64,000 nt of DNA from Argopecten irradians (taxonomy: Eukaryota; Mollusca; Bivalvia; Pectinida; Pectinidae), in assembly GCF_041381155.1 (NCBI RefSeq), contig NC_091144.1:1984001-2048000 (forward strand), read 5' to 3'. A program made the translations under genes and the position numbers. Positions 44,573 to 53,214 of the stretch are shown piece by piece. The notes under the pieces are model-generated. The model did no database searches and was not told the origin of the DNA. It saw only the letters and a program-made list of their open reading frames with translations. The first letter of the stretch is position 1. Every line of letters starts with the position of its first letter.

Positions 44573-44756
44573 TTGTAGCATTTCATATAACAAAACAATT
44601 ATTGTCTTTTTGTTGGTTAATACGAGAAATTGTTAAACCTTTGACAGGTTAAATTTTCCTCGACCTACGGCTTCGAGAAATATCACCTTTCGTAGGTTCA
44701 ACAATTCCTCGTATCAACCTACAAAAAGTCAATATTTGTATAATGATATGAAGCTA
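44573..44756. mobile_element. Foldback (MITE-like) element, 184 bp
   Basis: Almost the whole segment is an imperfect palindrome. Two 40-bp arms centred on 44,618-44,637 and 44,702-44,725 match at about 35 positions, and similarity extends outward to TAGC and inward to CTCGACCTACGG. TATCA occurs directly outside both ends (44,568-44,572 and 44,757-44,761), a possible 5-bp target duplication. No coding capacity. Confidence 0.65.
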
Positions 44757-44761
44757 TATCA

Positions 44762-45382
44762 TAAAAAAACCAACAACAGAATGTGCTCTCAACTATATGC
44801 TCTTAATAAGATCAAAACTTGTGTTGTTTAGATAAAAATTATATTGATGGAATGTTTAGGAAAAAAGTTATAACAACACTAATGGCCGTCATTCATCATT
44901 TAATGTATCGTTAAATTCTTCGAGTGATCTGCGATTAAATCCACATTTAACACATTTTATTCAGCCCCGTATATTGGAATGAATCGCATACCATAGATAC
45001 AGGGTTGGGTTTCACACTAGGTTTAGTTAATAAATATTTAAATGTCAGCCGCAAATCATTATCAGACGGAAATACAACATTCAGTTACATTCTACAATCA
45101 CTGGAATCGAGGTGTTAAAGGTCTGATTTTGTGTAAATGCCAACTGTTCGGCATTTTCACCAATCGTCATTTTCTATGAATCCGGACCCCTTCTAAATCG
45201 ACCAACCGGATCACACATTCACTGCACTGCCAGTACTGCGCAGCAAGTTTTCTATTTGCAGCGACATAAGAATGTTTCTGTGATAAAATTTAAGCCAATG
45301 GTTTTTATACATGAAAACGATATTCCAAAATCGCAGTTTTTAATCGTGTAAAAGGTATCTGTCACTCAGCTGATGGAGCATG
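44762..45382. other. Non-coding DNA
   Basis: AT-rich with no supported gene. One small hairpin (AAATGCC..GGCATTT at about 45,137-45,158) is present. Confidence 0.5.
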
Positions 45383-45453
45383 CTTCTTTGGCTCAGTTGG
45401 TAGAGCCGTAGTTTTTCACACCGGAGACTCGGGTTCGATTTCTGTTCTTCTAC
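45383..45453 (+). tRNA. tRNA-like sequence (pseudogene or SINE head)
   Basis: The A box TGGCTCAGTTGG (45,389-45,400) forms a clean D-arm with GGCTC/GAGCC. A B box GGGTTCGATTT (45,431-45,441) lies at tRNA-like spacing. The anticodon stem and acceptor stem do not pair well, so I do not assign an anticodon and think it is a pseudogene or the head of a SINE. A second A-box-like phrase, ACTCAGCTGATGGAGCA, lies about 25 bp upstream. Confidence 0.45.
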
Positions 45454-45691
45454 AACCGTAAATAAATCCAAAGAATGAAGTTATTTTCGGAACTATATTA
45501 TCTGTTGCCTTGGTGACGAGAAAAACTGACTGGCGACTGTTCCGTGGGTGTACATGTACATACATGTACGATAACTGATCCAATGTTGCAAATTTGTATA
45601 TTAATGTTATACCAAATACAAAGAATTTTCACCCTCGTTTTTGTAATTGGTTAACGTAAACATAAGGATTGATTGTCAATTTATCCCTTGC
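45454..45691. other. Non-coding DNA
   Basis: It contains the perfect 12-bp palindrome TGTACATGTACA at about 45,549-45,560. No gene is supported. Confidence 0.45.
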
Positions 45692-45789
45692 ATTGACTGA
45701 TGAAGAAAGTTAATTTCGTGCAAATGGTACATGAACTGCTTCGCAGTTCCCTTCATTTGCACGAGACTAACTTTCTTCATAAGTCAACG
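45692..45789. mobile_element. Perfect-looking hairpin element, 98 bp
   Basis: The left arm TTGACTGATGAAGAAAGTTA and following TTTCGTGCAAATG are mirrored by CATTTGCACGAGACTAACTT and TCTTCATAAGTCAA. About 30 of 33 bases pair. The centre is a tight stem GAACTGC-TTC-GCAGTTC. It is a candidate MITE core or structured non-coding sequence and shows no open frame. Confidence 0.6.
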
Positions 45790-45970
45790 CGATTTCCGAA
45801 AAATTCAAATTCAAAATGTTCCTTCTTTAAATATAGATCTAGATGGTAGTTAATGACCAGAATGTTTTAGAACTATTTTCAACAATTATGGTTATCATAT
45901 TATTCCGTGAATCAGCTTGTGATAAGTAAAATTTGTCCTGATTTTGTGCGTCGTCTGGCGTTACCTTTCA

Positions 45971-46315
45971 TTAAAGTGAACAGTCGGGCAAGGATAGCTA
46001 AAGTCGGTAAAAATGGTGTGAATGTATCCAGTATAACTTCTTATGAAATGGAAAAATAAAATCTCTTGTCAAAATCTGTCTGCGTACGAAGAAATTAATT
46101 TAAAGTATGGAAATTCTAAAACGTCCTCCCGGCTCACTATGTCCATGGTTACATTTCCACGCAGCCTCGCTTTCAATGCTTTCAACTTTTCTTTACTTTA
46201 ATGGTCAGAACTGGGAAACTAAACAGAACTTGACCGTCGTATTAATATGTGAGAACTTTTGGAAGGCCAATGAACGCATTTAGACTGGTTTTCTTTGCCC
46301 GACTATTCACTTTAA
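45971..46315. mobile_element. Short DNA transposon (MITE) with TTAA ends
   Basis: The inverted termini AGTGAACAGTCGGGCAA (45,975) and TTTGCCCGACTATTCACT (ending 46,311) match at 15 or more of 17 positions, and TTAA directly flanks each end. The 337-bp interior has no open frame. TTAA target duplication is typical of piggyBac-type elements, but the termini do not show the usual CCY start, so the superfamily is uncertain. Confidence 0.7.
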
Positions 46316-47170
46316 ACGAAAGCAATAGGTTAGGTGGTCAGTCAAATATGGTTGTGTGTTGAATGAATCTCCTCCTGTGTAAGGACACTTAATGTTATAT
46401 TATATTATGATTTGTTGGTACAATTTGATTTGAACCTTAAGAAAAGCAATATATGGCACACATTGTTTTACTTGGTCTTTTTCGAAAGAGATCGATTGTC
46501 AAAACTTACGCGTTTAATCGAACCTCAGTAACGGTTTATTCATTGTTAATTACCTTTTAATTAATTATTAATTGATTGACATTAAATTTTATAAAAGCTG
46601 TTACTTGGTATCGTTTTGCATGATAGAGCTATCAGGAACGCGTTGGTGATTTTTCTTATTCAATTATATTGTTCAACCGTAGCCCCTAGAGTGATAGCTA
46701 GTCTATTGCATGTGAGGTACAATGTAGGATGACAAGGTGAAGAGCTGAAACACACAGAACTAATCGCGACAATCACAATGTTATAACTCCATCTGTCCCA
46801 CCATCTATACAAAAATCTTCATCAAAGTTTTAATTTTGAAAATTTCGGATGATCTCTCCTGGCATATTTATTACGAATTCTTTTTAATCATGTTTTGGTT
46901 TTGGTTTTTGATTGAATATTTTTCGGGGAGTTGACTCGAGGGCGCCCAAACCTTAGCACTATTATCAAATTTCTCATGTACCTGTACAGTACGTAATTAT
47001 ATTTTGTTGCGTTGCCAACAAGATATATAGAGATTAAATGGTGAGTGTTTTAAAATATAATTTGGCGAGGGTTAAGGTGTGTCAATTTTTCTTTCTTTTA
47101 AGGGGTTATATTTTAAGACACAAACAATATAAACTTCCTAAAACATACCTCAACACATTAGATAGGAAAG
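46316..47170. other. AT-rich non-coding DNA
   Basis: No gene or repeat is supported between the TTAA element and the broken Gypsy element. Confidence 0.5.
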
Positions 47171-47182
47171 CTTGGAAGATTC

Positions 47183-49036
47183 CTACACCAGACTTCCGAT
47201 GTCAACAGCGGTTTGTTCTACAAACAACAGATTACTGATGACGTTAACTTCAGGTAAATGGTCAGTGAAAAGGGGAAAGTCAGAGTCGAGTGTCTCGCAA
47301 GCCTCAAGACCCATGCAAAGACACAAAAGTAACCAACTAGCGATATTCTCTGAACCGTTATCTGTAACCAGTTCTAATACGCTACCATATCTTGGGAATA
47401 GTTCTTCCAAGATAAGATGTACAATGTTTGCTGCTAATTTGTCAGGGACTGGAAATGCTTCCGGAAAGCCAGAGTAAACATCTATGAACGACACGATGTA
47501 TTTGTTTCCTGATAATGTCTGGGGGTAAGGGCCTGACAAATCCATTGCTACCTTAGCAAAAGGGTATGGGGGTATCTGGCTGTCTTGAAGAGGAGGATGA
47601 GGGTTACTGTGACTTCTTGTCTGACAAGTCACACACTTTTCAATGTGTTGGTGAACCTTCTTGTATAACAAAAGAAAATAATACTTCTTTCTTATTACGT
47701 CATATGTTTTGTCAACTGCCATATGACCTAGGAAATCATGATACTGTCTTATCACCATTCCTTCAAGTTCCTTCGGAATGTAAAGTCTCAAGACCGGGTC
47801 ATCTGATTCCGCGTTTGACAAATAATACACTAAGTTATCTACAACCAAGAAGCGCTCCTCCTCACTCTTGGTTGCTTGTCCATTACAAAGTCTAAGTCTC
47901 AGCTTTGATATGTCTTCGTCATTGTCTTGCGTTTTTCTTATGTCTATGTCTTTAGGGAGATCCATATGAGGTTTAACAATATCGTCTGGAGTATCAACTG
48001 TACTACTGACAAAGTCTCTTGGCTTAAATTTGTTAGAGTTGAGAGCTCCAATCTCTAAGGCTCTGTCATCTACGTCCAAGACATCATGGATGTCTTTTAG
48101 TTTCTGGGTTTCTCCTTGCTTATCCTCAGCTTCTTCTGCTGTATCTGTTGGTAGTCTCGATAGTAAGTCCGCGCAACAATTAAATCTACCTTCAATATAT
48201 TCTACCTTACAATTATAAGACGCTACAGTAAGGGACCATAAGGAGAGTTTCTTATTCAATGTCTTCTTGTCTGAGAATATGTAAGAAAGTGGGCGATGGT
48301 CCGTTCTTATTACAAAGGAACTGTTGTGTAAGTAGTTATCAAGCTTCTGAAGAGCATATACCACAGCAAATGCTTCCTTCTCTATCACAGACCACCTGCG
48401 CTGTGTTAGGCTAAGTTTATGTGACAAGTAATAAAGTGGCATTTCTTCACCTTCCTTTGTCTTCTGTGTAAGACAAGCTCCTATGCATGTGTCTGATGCA
48501 TCTGTATAAAGCACATATGGTAGGTTTGGGTCTGGGTATGCTAGTAGAGGTACTACTGTAAGACTTTCTTTAAGATAGTCAAATGACTTCTGACATTCCT
48601 CAGTCCATTTGAACCTAGCATACTTCTTGGTTAGTTCTGTAAGACATTCCGCTATTTTTGAGAAGTTGGGGATGTGCTTCCTGTAGTAACCGCACATTCC
48701 AATGAATGCTCTTACATCTCTTACGCAAGTAGGGGTTGGTAAGGCCCTAATAGCTTCAACTTTCTTTTGGTCCGGCTTTACACCTTTGTCCGTAATCATA
48801 AAGCCAAGATATTCCGTCTCTTTCTTGAAGAAATTGCATTTCTTAAGCTTTAGTTTGAGTCCATGTTGTCTTAATTTGTTGAAGACTATCTGTAAGTGTT
48901 TCAGGTGTTCTTCGGCTGTCCTACTGTAAATTATGACATCATCAAGGTAAGCTGTGGCGAATTGTTCACATCCTTGTAAGACAATATTCATCAATTCTTG
49001 GAAGACAGCAGGGGCGTTACTTAGTCCGAAAGGCAT
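47183..49036 (-). CDS. Gypsy RT, RNase H and partial integrase region
   Basis: It starts in the RT at MPFGLSNAPAVFQ and shows the catalytic AYLDDVIIYSRT, then KKCNFFKKETEYLGF and FIGMCGYYRKHIPNFS. RNase H follows with VLYTDASDTCIGACL and FVIRTDHRPLSYIF. The integrase starts with a zinc domain (HDFLGHMAVDKTYD, then CVTCQTRS) and the core segment AMDLSGPYPQ and LELVTDNGSENIAS, after which recognisable integrase ends. Part of a fossil element. Confidence 0.88.
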   Translation of the reverse strand: MPFGLSNAPAVFQELMNIVLQGCEQFATAYLDDVIIYSRTAEEHLKHLQIVFNKLRQHGLKLKLKKCNFFKKETEYLGFMITDKGVKPDQKKVEAIRALPTPTCVRDVRAFIGMCGYYRKHIPNFSKIAECLTELTKKYARFKWTEECQKSFDYLKESLTVVPLLAYPDPNLPYVLYTDASDTCIGACLTQKTKEGEEMPLYYLSHKLSLTQRRWSVIEKEAFAVVYALQKLDNYLHNSSFVIRTDHRPLSYIFSDKKTLNKKLSLWSLTVASYNCKVEYIEGRFNCCADLLSRLPTDTAEEAEDKQGETQKLKDIHDVLDVDDRALEIGALNSNKFKPRDFVSSTVDTPDDIVKPHMDLPKDIDIRKTQDNDEDISKLRLRLCNGQATKSEEERFLVVDNLVYYLSNAESDDPVLRLYIPKELEGMVIRQYHDFLGHMAVDKTYDVIRKKYYFLLLYKKVHQHIEKCVTCQTRSHSNPHPPLQDSQIPPYPFAKVAMDLSGPYPQTLSGNKYIVSFIDVYSGFPEAFPVPDKLAANIVHLILEELFPRYGSVLELVTDNGSENIASWLLLCLCMGLEACETLDSDFPLFTDHLPEVNVISNLLFVEQTAVDIGSLV

Positions 49037-49339
49037 TCTGTTGAACTGAAATAGTCCTTTGTGACAGGCAAAAGCTGTCTTTTGTTTACTTTCCTCGTCG
49101 AGTTCTACTTGCCAATATCCACTTTTTAAAATCTAATGTAGTGAAATGTTTTGAGTGTCCTAGGAGGGTCAAAATGTCATCTATCAAAGGAAGAGGTACT
49201 GACATCGGGGTAACGATCTTATTTAAACTCCTAAAATCTACACACATTCTCTTACTTCCATCTTTCTTATCAACTACCACTAAGCCAAAACTCCAGGGAC
49301 TTCTAGACCTATCTATTGACCTTTGCCTTTAACATCTCG

Positions 49340-50155
49340 TCAATGGCTTCGTCCACTACTTGACGTTTCTTCAGAGGTGTCCTGTAAGGTCGGTTTCTTA
49401 ATTGGTTTGTGATCTCCTGTTTCTATATGCATCTTAACTGTCTTTGTATGTCCAAGCTGAGAATCCTTTTTGGCGAATAGATCCTTGTTTCTTCTTAATA
49501 TCTTTAGTGTCTCAGCACTGTACTCGTCTGGTACATCTACCTCCTTAAAGTTTTCTTCGTCTTTGTCATCGTCTTTTGTCGCAGTTATACTTGAAATGTC
49601 TTTGTCTTCTAAGGCCTGTGCTTTGCCTACTACACTTCCTCGTTTTAGGTTAATCGTCCTGTTTGTTTGGTTAAGTATCAAGATAGGTATCTTGCGAGGG
49701 TTCGTGACCTTTGTTACACCGTTTTGTAAGGTCAAACCAGGTTCATCATATATACAAGTGTCATTTGCTGATATCTCTAAGAGCTTTGATCCTGGTATCT
49801 TAAAAGTTCTTGGGAGTCTTACCTGACATACCGTTGCCGTTTGCGGTCTTAACAATGTCTTGTGGGTGGTCCTTATTATTGAGGCAATATGTATGTCTTC
49901 CTCTAATTGAACATAGGTCTTACCTATACGCATACATGCAAGGTCAAAATACATTCTAACGCCATTTTGTTTAAGAAAATCTAAACCAAGGATGCAGTTT
50001 CTGTTCATGCCATCAACAACATAAAATTTATGTCTTAAGGTCAAATGTCTTATTTGAAATGAAATGTCTGCTGAACCTATTACCTTAAGCGGTGTACTGC
50101 TGACGGATTGGAGAGTCATGCTTTCTTTTCTTAGTCGTGGTTTATTCGGTAACAT
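49340..50155 (-). CDS. Gypsy protease region
   Basis: This block shows a retropepsin-like fold pattern around HKFYVVDGMNRNCILGLDFL, the second conserved part of Gypsy proteases. A linker to the RT follows, with DLFAKKDSQLGHTKTVKMHI just before the polymerase start. Part of a fossil element. Confidence 0.75.
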   Translation of the reverse strand: MLPNKPRLRKESMTLQSVSSTPLKVIGSADISFQIRHLTLRHKFYVVDGMNRNCILGLDFLKQNGVRMYFDLACMRIGKTYVQLEEDIHIASIIRTTHKTLLRPQTATVCQVRLPRTFKIPGSKLLEISANDTCIYDEPGLTLQNGVTKVTNPRKIPILILNQTNRTINLKRGSVVGKAQALEDKDISSITATKDDDKDEENFKEVDVPDEYSAETLKILRRNKDLFAKKDSQLGHTKTVKMHIETGDHKPIKKPTLQDTSEETSSSGRSH

Positions 50156-50339
50156 CTTAAAAATTCTATTGCTGATTATGGAAACCTCAGCACCTGTGTC
50201 TAAGAGAGCTCTTAATTTTTATTTACCTATTTATATCACAGTTGTACTTGGGTTACCCGATATTTCTATTTTCTTAGACACATGCTTCTTATTTCTTTTC
50301 AACCTCGCCCCATCGGTTTCCTTATGAAGCGAGGTCTTT

Positions 50340-51533
50340 AGTTTAACGGCCTACCTTTTCTATTTAATTGGGGACAGTTCTTTCTTATGTGACCTTCTTC
50401 ATTACATTGAAAACATCTGAATTGTGATCTTTGTTTATTTCGACCTAATGACTGCACTTGTGGGGGGTTCTGAGGTTGCACTCTGTTACCTGTACTATAC
50501 GACCTATTTTGGGTTTGGTTCTGATATCTGCTATTGTCTGAATACCTATTTCTAGGGGCTCTATTAAGGTTGTCTGCCTCTATGTTTCCCTAAAACTATT
50601 ACTGTCTTGTACTGGGCGTGGTCTATGTCTTATGATATTGTTTTGTTTACATTTATAACACTGTCTCTGTCTGGTGTGGTCAATGTCCATTGGTACTTCT
50701 CGCCTCGTGTTAGTTTCGTTATGTCTAAGGTTAAAGTATGTGTCTTGCGTAGGGGCTACCTGAGGGTCATATACATGTTCCTGTCTTGGCCTTAAGACTA
50801 TGTCATTGTCATCATTCATAACTTGTCTTAGATTGAACCTTTTCCTAATGTTCTGTTCGCGCATAGCTATATGTACCGCCCTCTCTAATGTGTCTGGGTC
50901 CTCGCGCATAACCTTCATCTTAACATAGTCGAAATGCAACCCATCACAAAAGGCGTTAACTAATTATCTTTGAACAATGCCCTTTTCACATTCCTGGGCA
51001 TCAGGATACGCGTCTTCTGCTACTTGCAGGAGTCGTTCAGCGTATATTTGGACGCTTTCGTCCTGTTTCTGTATCGTTTTACGTAACAAGGCCATAGCTT
51101 GATGCGAATCTGTTATGTCAGCGAATCTTTGTTTGAGGAGTTTCTTAAGGTCCTCCCAAGACAGATCTCCCTCTAAATCGTCTAAATATCGTTTGATAAA
51201 ATCCCCTACTGAACCTACACTTGTTTGATACGCTATATTAGGGATTTCCTTGTCATCTAGCCCTACTAATTTCGCGTATTTTTCTATTTCTTTTATCCAG
51301 GTCTTGAATTTAGTGGGGTCACCCTCAAATGACCTAACGACCTGGAAAACTCCCTGTGCTGTCATAGCTGCAGAGAAGTTCTTAAAATGTTGTGCCATGT
51401 TTCTGAACACTAGTTCACTATCGTCCTGAGCAATATTCTGATCTGGGGGCATATTTTGATTTTGTTCTGTCTGTGTAAGACCTGCCATACGCTCAGTTAA
51501 TTGGGCCATGTCTACATCTAAATTGAGAGACAT
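50340..51533 (-). CDS. Gypsy Gag region with zinc knuckle
   Basis: The Gag (retrotransposon capsid type) carries VVRSFEGDPTKFKTWIKEIE and DLSWEDLKKLLKQRFAD, followed by a basic region. A classical CCHC knuckle, CFQCNEEGHIRKNC, lies at about 50,360-50,410. Gag forms the particle and packages the RNA. Part of a fossil element. Confidence 0.8.
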
Positions 51534-51759
51534 ATTTCTTTTTAAGATATTGCCAAAAATATGTATACTGACAGTACCTGGTTTCTAACTAACCAAATTA
51601 AACCACTAAATACCTAAACAACATTAAAAATGGTCAGCTACTAGAGGTACTAATCAAAGTAAAGAGATTTCGCTTACCTTTAGCCGTCTGTTTCTTCGTC
51701 TTCAGGTTCTTTCTTTTCTTCTTTATATTGAAGATCCTGGTCATGCAGCACCAAATAAC

Positions 51760-52868
51760 ATAACCTCTTACCCCACCTTGTCGCCCTATGGATGGCCGTG
51801 TTGGTCGAAATGACGACAAGGAGTAGGGTAGAAGCTTGTTGACGTCTTTTATTCAAAGTGTAGACAAGAGTTCTCACTTTCTCTCTCTCTCTCTCAAAGG
51901 TGGCCCTAGAGGAGGCGGTGACGTAGGTGTATGTGAGGCGGAAGTACCCAGTCTCAGTCTTATTCCCGTCTGATGTCCGTCTAATTTCAGTCTAGTTTCA
52001 GTCTAGTTTCCGTCTCCGTCTGGTTTCAGTCTGACTGGGGCCTATTGCGGCCCTCTATTTATAATAATTGGGTACGTGACTGGTACACGTGCCGTTGGGA
52101 CAATGCTTGCCCCAAAGGTTACCCAGCTCATCATAAACTGTCAAAATTTACTAATTTTAATTCAGAATACAGCCTTACCGGCGCCTGATGCAGGCTTAAC
52201 AAAATAGAAATGTTTTGATTTTCTGACTGGACTTGGTTGAGGCTGGACAGAACCGCCTGTAATATGCACATTTTGCACAAACTATACTGCGCAGTTAAAC
52301 AGGTGTGTGGACCACGTGATGTCCTGTCATTCCTTCCAGAACATCCCACATAGTCGCTACTAAGTAGGTGCCGTAACAATTTACTGATATTTCGGTCACC
52401 TAGTTTGGCCATGCCTTAAAACAACAACCTAACTCTGGCTGCAAACATGAGTAAACAATCCCGCGTTACTGACCTTTAAATATACTACACATCAATACTA
52501 GGTCTAAGCAACACTATATACACCACAATAATGCACTATGAAATTAAACACAGCCTAATAAATATATACATGGTTGTTATTAAATAACTAATACGTGTAC
52601 TCTTATAAAATACACTATAATTTAACTCAGCCCCGCGATCCACGATTATACACGGCTAACATGACAACTTCTGTCAAGGTTCAACAGGTACCCCACTTCC
52701 TGTTTACCTAGCGGGAATATTCAAATATCATATCTATTAATGATATTCATGGGGACTTAAGCAGGGCTACTAGCCTGTCTATCTCTATAGGGTTATAATC
52801 GTCTATCACCAATAATATCATTGGGGCTTAAGCAAGGCTACCACCCTGCCTACCTCTATAGGGTTACA
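51760..52868 (-). repeat. 5' LTR of the Gypsy element (boundaries approximate)
   Basis: The proposed start is TGTAACCC at 52,868; the end near 51,760 lies just before a TGGTGC-type primer-site candidate. It contains a TATA-like TTATAAATAGAGGG at about 52,050-52,063 and repeated AGACTGAAACTAGACTG text after it. A TC-microsatellite (about 51,876-51,895) and AATAAAA at about 51,852 complete the promoter-to-polyadenylation layout of an LTR. A 55-bp segment is duplicated in tandem at 52,741-52,797 and 52,815-52,868. Confidence 0.6.
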
Positions 52869-53072
52869 AAATATGCCAGGTAGACATTTCCCTGTCCGGT
52901 CGAAATGTCGTTTCGGCTCTAATGGGTACCTCAAAAACCAAGCCAAAATCACAAAATCTACGCTTGTGGTGGTAAACAGTACCCAGAACTGTGATCATCC
53001 ATAATCTTCTTTGGAGGTGTCATCACCCGTACTTTGTACAAACTCCATTTAAACATCGTGTAGCTCACTTAC
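52869..53072 (-). other. Single-copy flank between Gypsy LTR and candidate first exon
   Basis: No gene or repeat is visible. It would be the start of an intron if the adjacent first-exon candidate is real. Confidence 0.4.
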
Positions 53073-53096
53073 TTTAACCGTCACCGCCATGTTCAT
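53073..53096 (-). CDS. Candidate first coding exon of an unknown host gene (MNMAVTVK)
   Basis: A 24-nt coding stretch, ATGAACATGGCGGTGACGGT then TAAA, is followed directly by GTAAGTGAG, a good donor. AACATGGCGG resembles the YY1-like start context of many metazoan housekeeping genes. A TATA box and a CCAAT box lie upstream in the right order. No downstream exon was identified inside the window, so product and reality are unproven. Confidence 0.3.
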
Positions 53097-53175
53097 TTTT
53101 CTCTCGGAACGCTTCTAAATTGTGGCGATATCAAGGGAGATGTTACCAAGCAGAATGTTAGTTATTGTTGTATTG

Positions 53176-53183
53176 TATTTATA
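53176..53183 (-). promoter_or_regulatory. Candidate TATA box upstream of MNMAVTVK exon
   Basis: TATAAATA on the minus strand, 80 nt before the ATG. ATTGG (inverted CCAAT) lies about 20 nt further upstream at 53,202-53,207. Confidence 0.35.
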
Positions 53184-53214
53184 GTCAGATGACACTTAGG
53201 GCCAATTAGATCTC

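Larger units (their letters stand above)
47180..52868 (-). mobile_element. Gypsy (Ty3-type) LTR retrotransposon, broken, single LTR
   Basis: The minus-strand order is 5' LTR (about 51,760-52,868), Gag (about 50,340-51,533, with CCHC knuckle), aspartic protease (about 49,340-50,155), RT and RNase H (about 47,900-49,300) and integrase (to about 47,330). RT before integrase and the Gypsy-type motifs identify the family. The element is broken, with roughly four to six interruptions. The end of the integrase and the 3' LTR are absent, so the LTR-pair age cannot be computed. The level of decay suggests it is clearly older than the BEL/Pao copy. Confidence 0.88.
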
